64,000 bases of DNA from Anarhynchus alexandrinus (GCA_008711295.1 VUYV01000074.1:2154506-2218505); one strand, 5' to 3'; numbered from the stretch's first letter, positions 45,151 to 57,399 are shown. The notes: generated from the sequence alone by a model not told the origin. Made by a program: numbers and translations.

Positions 45151-47956
45151 ATAGGTCTCTTTCTGCAGTGTTATAAAATATCAGTCACACATCAAAAATC
45201 CAAAAATCCCCCCAAAATGAAGGACTGCTTTTCTCTCAGTTGAAACAAAAAGGATTAACACAGAATACGAATGCAAAGCTGACAGCTAATGACGTTGCTT
45301 TCTAAAGCTTCCATTACTTTCAGATTTCCAATCACCTGATGGACAAGTTCACCCCAAGTCAGAGGAGCAGGCGATCCCGTTTGTTTACCCCTTTGGCATG
45401 ATGAAGGAGATTTGTAAAAGCTTTTCCCATTTCCCCGAGTTTGAGACTGACAAGGCAGACAGTCACAGTGAATTCAGAGCAGACATTACCAAGAGTTTTC
45501 AAATATCTTGTTTCTGAGGATTTGGCTTATTTTGCTATTTAGCCAATCCATCCATCCATGCATCCATCACTCGGCATTGAAACTCACAGTTGTCTATGCA
45601 CCAATGTACAAACACTGTTTGTACAAACACACCAACCCGCCCATCTACCCTCATATTTATCTCCGCCTGTCTAAAGTTGCATTGGGTGGATTTGGCATAC
45701 CCAAGCACAGGGATGCCCACTGCTGTAACCCCTACAAAAAAAGCACATCTTTGTCCCATCCTAGGGCTGAATCATGTCATCAGGTGCTGAGTGAGTGACT
45801 GCTGTGCAGTGATTGGAGCTGGTCCTTTGGCCCAGGCGGTAGAGATTTTTGCTGTCTCCCCCTGAGCTGGTGCGTGGCTCAGGCTGCAATGAAGGCCTCA
45901 TTAAATGCACATTAATCAAAAGCCTTTTAAAGTCTGTTTCATCCCTAGTTTTTGTTGTCACTTCTTCTCACAATACATCAGGCTCTGCAACTCACGCTCA
46001 GTGGTTGCCAAAGGGATCCAAGGAACTGTGTCAAGGGCTTGGTACTTCCACAAGGTCCTTTCTAGGAGAACCCGGGCATGAAGCTGGGCTTGTCCAACCC
46101 TGCAGTGACATATAGACATAGTCCCTTGGGGGACTCCGTGTCATGCCTGTGCCGTCCTTGCAGGGGAACGGCAGTCGCTCAGGTTCCAAAACCCAGAGCG
46201 TAGGTGTGCTGGGGTTGGGAACACAGTGGGGGCTCCCAGAGGGGGACCTTGTGGTGCTTGTCAAGACAAAACATCTTTTCTTCAGCAAATTTTACACTGC
46301 TCCTCCCAAGGTCGCCTTTCTGATAAAGCAAACACAAAAGGGTTACCTTGGATTATATCTCACTGCTTCTGAGCAGGCTACCGCCTCCCAGCATGGCAGG
46401 AGCTATCATGCTGTGAATGAAAGAAGCGCCCTGGGATTTTCACCTCGAGGTACGCAATTACGAGCCAGCCCGCGGCACAGCGTTTGGGAGCGTGGGGGCA
46501 GCAGGCAGATGGGGCATGGCAGAGCCAGGAACTGCATTTATCTTCTACCTCTGCACATCTCCTGTGTCCTGCTCCCACCTCATCTCGCCATTCCTCTTGT
46601 CTCCCAGGCCAGCTCGGCGGGAGGCAGGCAGGCACCTTGCTGCTCCCATCCCTGGATGCGGAATGATGCTGTCCCAATCCCCACTGGCTCTTGTGTGGGA
46701 GGAAGAAGTAGGCTGGGAGGCAGGGGATGGGGGAAAGGGATGGCATGTGACAGAAGAGAAAGATGCTGGGACAGTTGATTCATGGCTTACAGCCAAGGAG
46801 GAGGGGTGGGAATCTGCATGCATTCAGAGGCACCAGCCCAGGAGCAAAGGTGCTGAGTAAGCATCCCTGCCCTGCAGAAAGTGCCAGGGAGGCTTTTGCA
46901 GTTTCCCATGAGAGGAACATCTCCCCTCTGTCATTACTGCAGTATCACCCCTGCAAAGCCCCCCCTTCACCTTCTCGAGGGCTCCCAGGGCAACCCCAGC
47001 CTCTCATGATCGAGACTTGGCTCCATGATCCACGCCTGGGCCCTCAGTCCTGCGGGTCCTGCTAATGTGCAGCAACAGGCAGCTCTCACCAGAGACACAA
47101 GCTGGGAGGGCTCTGTGAGATAAAACACTGGATTTTCCCTTCTACGAGTGGCAGCAGCTCAAGCTGCCCAGGCTCTCTTGGCTGTTTCCCCAGGAGCAAG
47201 CATGCCAAGAGAACCCTCTGAAGAGCAAGCTTCCATTTTCCACGGGCGGTCGGCTTTGCCGCACGGGGGAACGGAGAGCCCCAGTCTTCAAGGCAACGGA
47301 GAGCCCAGCTCACAGCCAGGCTCATCTGAGAGTCCTGGTGGTGCCGCTGGACATGCTGGCTGCAAACTGCTCCGTGTCCTCGTCGAGGTCACCCGACATC
47401 CATCCCAGCCGTGACAGCGGTCGATGCGCAAAGCCTCCTGCCTGTCCTCAGTACTGAGACAGGAGTGGGACTCTGGAGAGCCTCCACTGGCTGGTGTGCA
47501 CCTCTGGTAGCCCTCAGCCTCCCTGGCCAATTAAAATCCTTTTCAAGTGATGCGTCTCATCTCCAGACCCCTCAGGGGAACCTGCACACCTCATTAGTGT
47601 AATTGGGAAATGTTTCCACTGTGTCAGAGCCCACCCGGCCACTGAGCTACCGTGACTGTTGTGGGATACAGTCCCGTAACTTGAGAGATGGCAGGGTGAA
47701 GGGGCCCCGCCAGGTCTGACATCTCACGGGGACCTTCTGTAATGCCTCCTTGAAGGGGTCTGCAAACAGTGCAACAGCACCTTTTTAATAACATCTGTTG
47801 TTTCTGCAGTGCCTGTGTTGAAACACCTCTGCCCCTGGAGCTCCACTTGCTTCACAAATGCTTGCCACAGTGTCTGGGTACCCTCTGGTTGTCTACAGGT
47901 TTGAAAACCTCCCCATTTATCCCAAGGGACCAGGAGGTGATTACCCAACTCCCATG
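45151..47956. other. Non-coding stretch
   Basis: No gene is recognised. An ATCC repeat lies at 45546-45567. Frames at 46143-46860 of up to 211 residues overlap one another in several frames and on both strands and have no recognisable domain. Confidence 0.5.
45546..45567. repeat. (ATCC)n short repeat
   Basis: ATCCATCCATCC, then ATGCATCCATC. Confidence 0.85.
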
Positions 47957-48000
47957 TCACAGATGGGGAAACTGAGGCAGAGGGCTGTGAATTAGAGCAT
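47957..48000 (-). mobile_element. MIR-like SINE remnant (short)
   Basis: CACAGATGGGGAAACTGAGG CAGAGG closely matches the reverse complement of the MIR core (ACAGATGAGGAAACTGAGGC in the known family). Only about 35 bases are recognisable. Confidence 0.5.
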
Positions 48001-49069
48001 AAATAATGTGGTCTCCTCTCTGTCCCCAGAAGGGTGGGGAGTTTGCAAAAGCAGATGTGAGGAGTCCTCTCTCAAAAAAAAAAAAAAAAATCCTCCAAAG
48101 CTGTTTCCAGGGAACCAGAAGCAGGGAGCAGCAGTTTCATGGTCTGGGCTTCTGAAGGTGTCCTTTCCCCCTGGGATGGTCTGGATATGGCAGGCCACAG
48201 CCATGCCACCTCATATAGGACTGTCTGCTCCATCAGCCACCATGTGGAGCAAGCAGGGTCTTGCTCACAGTGGTGGTAAAACTGGTTTAAATGTGGCTGG
48301 CACTGGAGGGAAGAGCTGGGGAATACAGGGGATGAGGCGGGAGGTTAGCGAAGCAGCACGTGCTCTACCCTTCGCTCTTGTGGGCAGGGAATAATACACA
48401 CCAAATACAGACGTTATCCCTGAACGATAGTTCATGTATGAGTCTGAAATAAGTAAGACAGCAGCATGGGGAGGTGTGAGACCAATGCTGTGAAGTGAGG
48501 AGAGGGCAGGTGTGCTGGCTCCTGCCCGCCACCCTGACACATGGCGGTGCTGGGGGAACCAAGCCCCGATGTCCAGAGAGACGCTGTGCTCCCAGGAACT
48601 GGTGTTCTGTACACTGCGTCACCAACATAGACAGGTAGCACCATTGCCGGCCCCCTTCCAGCTGATTTCCGGCAAGCCAGATCAAACACCTTACTTCAGG
48701 AGAAGTGGCAGCACTAAAAGGACACATGCTCGGCATCACAGTAAGTCCTCCATGGTTTCCACCTTGGTGGAACAGCTGGAACCATACAGCATCACCATTT
48801 TCCTGCATTTTTTCCGCCTGCAAGGACCAGGTCTGCTGCCTAATGCTGTAGACACAGGCTGGGACAAAACAAATTAGGTGACAACATAAGGGTAGAAGGT
48901 TTTGATAGAACCTGGCCTGATGAAAAACAAATTTGCATGGCGTTTAAGAGGTCTTCTGCCTCCTCTAAGTATTGGCTCCAAACTGATATAGAGCAGGACT
49001 TGTATGGCAGGATTCTCCTCTTCCTGTCTTAAAAGTATTATGAAAGATTAGTGCCTGCTGTCATCATGG
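48001..49069. other. Non-coding stretch
   Basis: No gene is recognised. An A17 tract lies at 48074-48090. An exact octamer ATTTGCAT occurs at 48931-48938. Confidence 0.5.
48074..48090. repeat. A17 homopolymer
   Basis: Seventeen consecutive A without a recognisable retroposon body upstream. Confidence 0.9.
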
Positions 49070-49425
49070 TTTGCAGGCATGTTATTGTTATTAATTACGG
49101 TTATTACTGTAGCGCAGATCTACGCAGCATCTGGCCGACAGGCTGCCCGCAGAACCGGGGCTGCCAGCCGTGGAGAGGCAGCTCCTGCTGTCTGCCCAGG
49201 TTGGTAGCCAAAAAACCGGCAGCTGCCCGAGCAGCACGAGCTTACCCGCGCCATGGCCAGCTGGCTTGGCAGCGAGTGTGCCGTGCCAGCGAGCCCGGCG
49301 GCACGCAGGAGCTCAGCTGCCTGCGAACGCTGCCTGCTGCCTGCCCACGAAGGTGGGAGACCAGAGAGAGCGCGGGGAAGGGAGCGACCCATTTGGAGGA
49401 GAGCAGCCGTGCTGGGGCATCGGGC
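49070..49425 (+). promoter_or_regulatory. CpG-rich patch with AT-rich upstream element
   Basis: An AT-rich lead (TTATTGTTATTAATTACGG at 49082-49100) abuts about 310 GC-rich bases with 24 CpG dinucleotides (49118-49425), enough to resemble a small CpG island. Donor-like sequences follow within it (CAG/GTTGGT after 49199, AAG/GTGGGA after 49352). It could be an alternative promoter and first exon, or a CpG-rich enhancer. Overlapping open frames have no recognised product. Confidence 0.4.
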
Positions 49426-51184
49426 AAAGCTGGGCACAAATTAGGAAAGGGGTTTTGTGAGTGTTTTTGAGCAATGGATTTAGCTCTGGAAGTTTTGCGG
49501 AGACCTGCTCTTTCATCAGCCTGGAATGCTTGGGACCGCTGGAGAGCTTTTATGTGGCGTTTTTGGAGGTGGGGGAGGACTTTGGTATTTTTAGAGGCTC
49601 TCCATCTCTCCTCTCTTGTCTCTTTGCTTTCTCTGTTCGAAGGAAAGTGGAATAGAGGAAAGGGAAAAGGAAACACTCCAAACTGAAACAGGAGGACTTG
49701 AAGCTTTGCTGGAAAGCAAAGGAGAAGAAGCCTCCCCTGGTGGCCCTTCCCTGGGGGAAGGATGAAAGGAAATGTGGTGAAATCAAAGTATTTGTGGAAA
49801 TGTAAATTCCTAGTAAATACCGTGGGGGAAGGAGACTGTGAATATTTAAGTACTTTTACTTAGTTGTATCAATGGCAGCTCAGCCCCAGCTGGGGGCTGC
49901 CACCTCTCGCAGCCCCGTGACATGGGACCCCCGTATGCCCCACGGCAAGCGATTCATCCCAGGGAACTAATCAGTGCTGCCGCAGAGACATGCTCCCTGC
50001 TCCATGGGAGTTTCTATTTTTGCCGTGACTTGCAGTCGTCGCTGCTCTAATGGGAATGGCCGGGTGTTAATGAGCATCCCCGGATGGGATGTCTTGGCTC
50101 GCTGCATTTGACAGCAGGATGCACAAGCCCCAGCCAGCCTTGTCACCCCCGGAGGCAGCTGATGGGCCTTGGTGGGACCTTGTGTGAGACTTGGACAGGA
50201 GAATTAACAAAGATATTCACTTTATCCAGAAGGGGAAAAGGTTATTTGCTGAGAAAACTGCTGCAAGAGGAGCAAAGAGCAGCCCATGATGCTACCTGCC
50301 TTTTGTAGGAAGAGTCCGTGCAGATCTTTGCCTGAAAATCTGGGGTCCTGGGAGACAAGGCTTAACACATCCAATGTTTTTGGCAGTGTGTAACTCTACC
50401 GGGCAATTGCTTAGTTAGTAGCTTGTTTGTGTTACTTGTTTGGAAAAACTTTCTTTCTCATAGTGAGCTCTTGGTAGTGAGCATCACAAGTCCACATGCT
50501 CAAGGGGCTGTCCTGTCCCAGACACCCAAAGTGGGGAGGCAGGGAGCTGAAGAACCCCGCAGGGTGAGCAGGCTGTGCCCTGAGACTGATGCATCGGCAG
50601 CCGTGTGCTGGCATGGACACAGAGCCTGCGAGACTCCGGGCTCACCCTCGGTTGTCTCCCCAGGGTGGTTCCCAGCCATTTCAGGGACATCCGTTGCTGC
50701 TCAAACCCAGAGCAGGTGAAGCCCTTGGTTTGGTGTGACATCTCTGCACCCATAGATCCCCTTCCCATTGAGCAGGAAAATGAGAGAAGGCCAAGTCATG
50801 GGATAAAAACATCAGGACAGAGCCTTTGAAACAATTATTTTAAGCATCCTGATGACTTCTCTAGGTCCTGTGGGACTTTGGAGCTTGGGCAGAGCTCTGG
50901 TCTGGCAGAAAAGCCCGTCTGCAAGAGCTGGGAAGTGCTGCCCGGACCCAGGAAATGCCAAAGGTACCCATGAGGCTTCTCCTCCTGGCAGCCAGCACAT
51001 GGGCTCCTTGCTGAGCTGGGAACACTGGTCCCACGTCCCCTCCGAAGATAGGGATGGGGAGTTGTGACTGGGGAGGAAAAAGTAATTAGGAGCTCCTCAA
51101 ATTTGTCCAATTAGTGTGGAGCTGGTAGATAGCAGAGGCAGGAGAGAGCAGACTGTGCTGCTGAGTCCTGAGCAGCGTGGAAAC
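49426..51184. other. Non-coding stretch
   Basis: No gene is recognised. A partial CTCF-like site on the minus strand lies at 49730-49743 (GCCTCCCCTGGTGG, 12 of 14 consensus positions). Confidence 0.45.
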
Positions 51185-51690
51185 GCGGCTGCAGTTCAAG
51201 AGCCTATTAAAGAGCCGAGACATACACAGACTTTATTAGCCACATGTCAGAAAGTACTTTCTACAGTAAATCCTACTTAATAGCCATATGCTAGAAGAGA
51301 ATTAAATGCTTTTTGGCTCTCAGACAGTTATGTAAACTTGAGAGAGAAGAAAAAAAAGATAACAAATATCAGCAGAGGAGCCTTCAGTACATACCAGTTA
51401 TTAATGTATTTATCTAGGCCATTTATTTATTGAAGATATATTTTTTTTTCTGGGACAGGCCTATTAACTCTGACAGCTTAATCGACACCCAATGGGAAAA
51501 ACGCCATTTTATAAAGTAGTTAAACTCCCATTGATTTCGATATCAGCTCCATTTTTTATTTTGTATTTTTCCCCAGCCATCACAGTTTGTTTGACAGACT
51601 CGTTAACAAGATATTAAACTGCCCCACTCTTTTTTTGAGGACAATAAATTACTATGGAGAAAGATGCTGTTGTCTTAACAGATGCCTTTC
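51185..51690. promoter_or_regulatory. Strong candidate conserved enhancer, 500 bp
   Basis: A long AT-rich, motif-dense block: GAGCCTATTAAAGAGCC, ACTTTATTAGCC, CAGTTATTAATGTATTTATC, GGCCTATTAACTCTGACAGC and GTTTGTTTGACAGACTCG (two TGACAG MEIS-type sites). CAATGGGA (51490-51497) and TCCCATTG (51526-51533) form an inverted repeat. No protein-like frame. Sharp compositional edges on both sides. Confidence 0.5.
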
Positions 51691-53284
51691 ACAGCGTAAA
51701 CATCCCTTGACTGATAAGCAGAGAGGGAGGCAGCGTGCAGACCAGCCTTTTCTTGCTAAATAAATAGCAGGACTGGAAAACTGGCACTGAAATCAATGGT
51801 GTTTTGCTCTGTGAAGAATGCCGTACTGGAGGATAGGATGGTTTAGGAGATGGATAATGGGATACAGAGGTTTTTGCTTGGATGTGGTTTGCCATGTTAA
51901 TCCATCCTGACTGTGGGGGAGAGGAGCCCGGGAGACTCACGCAGGGATGTGGCTGATGAGGGCTGTGGTGCGGGGATGGATGGCCCCATCTTGCTCTGGC
52001 ATGGATGTGCATCTGAGCGGGTCCTTTCCCTGTCAGGTCCCTTCATCTGGGTGACAGGCACAGCACGGCTTGCAGCAGGAGCTGCCTGACCTGCAGCTCA
52101 GAGGGGTGAAGGGACTAGAACTAGTTCAAGGTGACACTGGGCTGGTGGCCCATGGGCCAAAACGGGCCCATGGCACCAGACCGTTTGGCACAGAGGAACT
52201 CCTGCCAGCCACAGCACCGTCTGGGTGTGGGGGTTTGCAAGGGTGCGCGGGGTTAGGACATGGCAGTGCTCTGCTGGCAGGTGCTCCCCTCTGCACAGAG
52301 GAGGAGGATGGGGGCTGCAGACTTCATTAGCAAGGGCCAGAGCCAATGTGTCAGCACTGGGCAGGACTTTCTGGACGTCCTCTTCAGGAAGGATGGGGAG
52401 GACAGACCCGCAGGTGTCTGCATGGGTACCAGCTCCATCTGGGCAGGGAGACTGGGGAATGGCCAACATGAGGGACTGAAGGTGGGTGCTCAGCATTGTC
52501 TGGCTCATTTCACCTCCTCTCTGAGGTCTCTCCATGATAGGCATTTTAGGTTGGGTTCCTCCTCTGACAGCTCCATCCAATGTGGTGTCATGAGACATCA
52601 TTCCCCAGGATGGCAGCACCTTCTCTCCCAAGGAACAAGCAGATACCTGCAGTCAGTCCCACCCCACCAGTTATCTCTCAGGGGCTGAGGTTTGGCCAAG
52701 CTGCCTGTAAGCCACCATTCAAGGCTCCCAGTGGAGCCTCATCTTGGCACCAGGTGCTGCCAGGCTGTACTGGTGACACTTCTTTTGCAACTGTAAATTG
52801 AGGGATTGAAGGTTTTCTGCAAAGCTGAGATTCTGCCAAACAAGACAGCAGCTCTGAGAGGGGCAGTTCTGGGTCTGGCTGCAGGGCACAGGCAGGCTGC
52901 TCAGGGCAGCTTCATCCCCGGCCTTTTTAGGTCCTGGTCCTGGCTGTCGTCATCAGCACCAGTGTTTGATGCTGGGCTTGCAGTGGGACGTCACAGCTCC
53001 TGCTGTCCCCCAGTGCCTGCCACGCTCTCAGGGACAGACACTGGCCATGCTCAAAGTCCTGGTGACCATCAGACTGGGGCAGCAAGGAGGAAATGACAGT
53101 TACGATTTTGTACATTTAACCTTAATGCTTGCGTTTGACCCTGCTCAGGGTACTTTTCTTATAACCGCTACGTCCAGGTCTTTTCCTGTGGGCGTTTTCC
53201 CAACACCCCTACTAACTGCTGCATTGAGTCAAAAGGTTCCTGGCTTTCCTGGCATCCCCTTTCTCACTCCCTCCCAACCAACCC
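51691..53284. other. Non-coding stretch
   Basis: GC-richer DNA with large overlapping frames (for example 52098-52631 minus) that have no recognisable domain. It contains the strong hairpin at 52142-52179. Confidence 0.5.
52142..52179. repeat. Strong imperfect hairpin, 15-bp stem
   Basis: CTGGTG (52142-52147) and CCATGGGCC (52150-52158) pair fully with GGCCCATGG (52165-52173) and CACCAG (52174-52179). There is a single 2-base bulge and a 6-base loop, AAAACG. The stem is GC-rich. Confidence 0.9.
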
Positions 53285-53890
53285 TCCCCATGTAATGCGT
53301 TCCCAGCTCAGAGCACTGCATTAATGCTCCGTTTTATTGCATGCTCTTAATGACGCATCTGCAGATACTTCCCCTCTCTAACTGAGAGATTCTTGCTGGG
53401 ATGGAAATTTTAAAATGAGAGTCAGATTGTTTCCACATCGCAGGGTGCAGCCAGGCTTTAAATACAACAAAATTCCTGAAATCCGTTATCCTGTCACCTA
53501 AGCATTTAAATAATTAACTACAGAAACATCCCACAGGCCTGGTTAGGAAGGCGAGAGTGTTTGCATTCTAATTGATCACTAAATGCAAAGCAAACAGCTC
53601 AGAGATCTGTCAATAATTACCTTAGAAGAGGCAGCCGTGGTCACTAAGATGAACTTAATCTACTCAAAGACTCAGCAGCACTTACAGGTATAAGCACTGG
53701 CTCTGGCTGTTCACCCTAATGACTTTATTATCCCAATGTCATTAGTCCCGTTCCTCTCGAAGTTTTGCTAATGGGCACACACATAACCAGCCTTTGCTAC
53801 TGAATCATTCTCCCACTCCTTTATTTATTCCTTTCACTCTGTGTGGGGGCTGCAATTGCTTTCTTTATCTATGCACATACGCATATGGAT
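53285..53890. promoter_or_regulatory. Strong candidate conserved enhancer, 600 bp
   Basis: Contains the palindrome GCATTAATGC (53318-53327), TCTTAATGACGC, TTTAAATAATTAACTAC, GCATTCTAATTGATCAC and TGTCAATAATTACC. A convergent pair CTAATGAC (53716-53723) and GTCATTAG (53738-53745) are exact reverse complements. The density of homeodomain cores is among the highest in the window. Confidence 0.5.
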
Positions 53891-53925
53891 CTTTTCCTTT
53901 TTTTTTCTCTTTCTTTTTTTTTTTT
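53891..53925. repeat. Pyrimidine-rich run
   Basis: T-rich sequence with scattered C directly follows the enhancer-like block. Confidence 0.9.
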
Positions 53926-56689
53926 AAATTGGAACTGAAAGGACAATTTCCTTGCTGAAGGGGGCAATCAGAGGAGAGCACGGCTCATTTCTGAGGGGCT
54001 CCCACCTCCAGATCCCCAGCACATACTGTGCATCCCGAGCTCCCTTACGTAAAGGCACATCTGAGTGAGGAAATGAGTCTGGCTGCTGTTTAACTGTTGG
54101 GATGCTATCGCAGCTCTTCTCTAGCAGCCTGAGATGCTGAAACAAAGGTAGGGCACCCTCTGAGTGTGTCGATTCCAGAATCCACTGTGTCCTGGCTCCT
54201 GATCCCTCCCTGCAACTCTCTCCAGGAGCTCGGCTGAAGCAGCCCCTGGCATATTTGCTCTCTCTGCCCGGCCTCTCTCCTTTGTCCCCCCACCTTTGCT
54301 GCTGCTCCAAAGCCCCCATACCACCTTGGCTTCATGATGCTGCCCTGCTCGCCCCCCGCTTTGCTGGGGGGAGGCAGCTGCCTCCACTCGGCTCCCCACG
54401 GTTCCCCCCCTGGAGCCTGCTGCTGCGTCGGGGGCTTGGTGGAGCCTCTGTTAATGAGGACCAGTGCAGGGGACTCTGAAGCTTCCTTAGTAAAAATCTC
54501 CCTGGGACTGACCCAAATCCATCTCAGAACTCCAGGGGTGGTTGTTTTTCAGGATCTTCCATGAAATGGCATGTCTGCAGCCTCATTCCCACCAGTCTCA
54601 GGCAGGAGATGGCTGGGGGGGGGGCGGGGGGGCACTGACTGCAGGGAGACAGATAATTTTGCACTTTCTGGATGGTCCTTGAGTAAAAGGAGGGTGGATA
54701 TGAATAAAAGGAGGTGTTGGAGGATAGGAAGCTTTACAGCTCTGCCTCTATTCAGAGACCACTTCCATCCCATGCCTCCCTTTCCTGGGGTGAGCCAGGC
54801 TGCTCTGCGAGCGCTGTCTCCCCATTAGCTGACACACCACCAGCCTCTCCCTGTCTCCAGCAACAGCCCTTAGGAAAGCACTTTCGGAGGAGTTTGGCTT
54901 GGGAAGCTGCAATCACTCCCCATTGCAGTGTATATTTGCACTGGAAAGCTTCCCCAGCCCTGGCTCTCTGCAAATCGCCACCCTCCAGCAGGATGGACGC
55001 AAATACATGCTGCTGCCGCCTGTCCCAACCGGTGGGTTTCAAGAGGGGAAGCTCTGCCTCCTGCACACAAACACCCCAGAGGAGACACAAACTGAAGGCG
55101 CAGGGGATGGCGGTGACAGCCCGGGACAGGGCAGAGCCGTGGGATGTCCCCGAGCACTGGTTTGCACACCTGCGCTCTGGAGCAGCCGGCAGCCCTGGCA
55201 ATGCCCGAAGTTGGGCTCCAGTGCTCTCCTCTGCCTTGGGCTCCCTGTGGGACCTGAGGAAAGACACCATGGCTCAAGGAATGAAAAATTCCCACAGATT
55301 TAGCCAGAAATGGCCTTAGAGGCTCCAGGACTTGGTCTTCCTCAGTTTCTTAAGAGGGTAATACAGATGGGAGAGCATCGTCTTTCTCTTGGGTACTCTT
55401 TCAAACAGACACCACTGCACTTATGCAGGGCAGAGAGGGGAAGTCTGTTGCATGATCCCTTTAAAAGCATTCATATTTCTTCATTCAGCAATGGGCCAAA
55501 ACTGCCTGCTTTCAACTCAAACCCCTTGTTTAGCCCAAACTCTAGCAGGAGAGAGGCCCAGACTCACCCTTTTCAAAGCCAACCATCTAAAAGATGGGAG
55601 GAAAGTTTCCCTTCAGGCATCCCAGCATTGCCTGGAGGTGGTGGTGATGTTTCTTTGAAGCGCTTGAAGTCACCCAGCTCCGGGCACAGGACACGCGTGA
55701 CAGCCGGCTCTGACTCTGCCATCCCCAGCCCTCCTGAGGATGAAGCAGTGATGGGGGCTGCTGCTTTTAACCCGGAGCACAGAGCTTCTCGCTGGGAGTG
55801 TGAAGAAGTGCCTCGTAGGTGGATTATTTGCCTCGGCATTAAGCTTGAATAAACAGGCAGAGGACACTGGGTGAGGGGTGGAGGGCACCGAGCACAGAAA
55901 CACGCTAATGAATGTAGCATCCTTGAGCATGCGAAGGAAGGGAAGGCAGACAGAGCTGTCTGTGTGGGAGGCCTCAGCACTGACAATACACTAATCAGTA
56001 CAGCTTCTGCCTCAGCCCCGCTATTGCTCACGCATTAGTTGAGCTGTTATCATAAAGCTTTCCCTTAGCCCACCCCTTAGGTGCTTCTGGCTCACAACGA
56101 AAAGCAACCTTTGGTCCTCTCTGGAGCATCCTCCTTTGAAATCGCCTGCGACCAGTAAGGGGCTGGGGAGCCCCGTACCACTCCGACATCCACTGGCAGC
56201 TTCCTACATCACACTGTCCAAATCGCAGCCTGATGGAGCCAGTCTCCTTTTTCCCAGTTGCATGGTGAGAATATTTATCCAGCCACCCTGCTCAAGGCAT
56301 CTCCCTTTGTGAGAGACAGAAGTAATTTAAAAAAAAACCCAACAGATCCCCTTTCTTTATTTTAGGGGGTGGAGGAATGATGCTAAGATGATGCTTGTGC
56401 TGCTGTCACAAGCTCCACCGTCGTCCGTGGTCAGCAATGTCCCAGCCCCACTGTCCCTTCTGCCCACGAGGTCCCCTCTGCTGTGTGCACTGGGTTGCAG
56501 CCTTTTTTTCCCTCTTCATCGCATTAATCAATGAGGTAGGAACAAGCCTTGGGTATTCGGCTGTGTCTTCCCTGAAGTAACACAGAATAAATAACTCCCT
56601 TGGGCAGTCTTTGGGAGAGCTCCCTGGAAAATGGAAAAGGCTGAAAACAGCTTTTTTAACAATCCCCACCACGGCTCCGCCACCAGCCT
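53926..56689. other. Non-coding stretch
   Basis: GC-rich, with very open frames on both strands at 54714-55319 and 55310-56031. Neither strand shows a recognisable domain, so the openness is compositional. A G-run lies at 54615-54632. AT-richer parts at 55805-55925 and 56025-56070 could be minor elements. Confidence 0.5.
54615..54632. repeat. G-run (G10, C, G7)
   Basis: Eighteen bases with a single C, able to form a G-quadruplex on the plus strand. Confidence 0.9.
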
Positions 56690-57010
56690 CTTTGACTTCG
56701 TGATTTATTTCTTTTCAGGAGTGAGCTAGACCGTGAAATCACTTTGAAGTTTTGCTCCTGAGACGAAACATCGGGAAAGTATTAATACAACCATTTTTTT
56801 TTTTCATGATAGAGGAAAAAAAGAAAACCAAGGCAGAAATAAGAGCTCCTGCAGAGTTGTTTACTCTAGATTAAACTCTCCCAGACTCTCCGGATCTTAA
56901 CAGCTTTAGCTGAGGAACAGCCTGAAAGTGATTAATTTATAAGGTGACAAATATCACTTGCAGGCAAGAGGCAATTCGACTGTTTGGCTGAGAGTGAAGA
57001 GACTGTAAAC
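56690..57010. promoter_or_regulatory. AT-rich candidate element
   Basis: GTGATTTATTTCTTTTC, AAAGTATTAATACAACC, GTGATTAATTTATAAGG and AGGCAATTCGACTG are present, with a T11 tract at 56794-56804 inside. Confidence 0.35.
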
Positions 57011-57077
57011 AGGTTGTTTCACCATGTGAACAGTATATTAGCTTTCAAGTTGGGGTAAAACTCAGAGCTCTGGATAC

Positions 57078-57133
57078 TTTGGGTTTTGGTATCAGACTCA
57101 GATCTTTTGGGTTTTGGTATCAGACCCAGAGCT
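57078..57133. repeat. 28-bp tandem duplication
   Basis: TTTGGGTTTTGGTATCAGAC plus CCAGA or TCAGA occurs at 57078-57105 and 57106-57133 with about one substitution. A partial third copy seems to lie upstream, judging from CTCAGAGCT near 57061. Confidence 0.85.
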
Positions 57134-57399
57134 TTTTGGCCATAGCGTTGCCAGTCTCGCCGATGGTCTTTTACCAGGTGATGGCCTTTCACAGCTATGC
57201 GTGGCCTGAAGGTCACATAACACCCCCTGAGAGCTGCCACAACGAGTAACTCAACCAAATCTCTGCTGGGTTGTTCTGGGCACGCATGGGGGGATTTTCA
57301 GAGGGAAGGCGCGCCGTGCAAATGCCGGTGGCTGGATGGGGGCTGGAGCCACTTTCTTGGGTGCAGGCAGAGTTACCTGTCTCGCGAGTTATCCCCAGA

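Noticed and set aside
46143..46860. Overlapping 211- and 147-residue plus-strand frames
   Set aside because: Different frames are open together and on both strands, and no protein similarity is seen.
48074..48090. A17 tract as the tail of a processed pseudogene
   Set aside because: The sequence upstream has no recognisable gene or target-site duplication.
54714..55319. 201-residue plus and 172-residue minus frames
   Set aside because: Mutual antiparallel openness in GC-rich DNA; neither has a recognisable domain.
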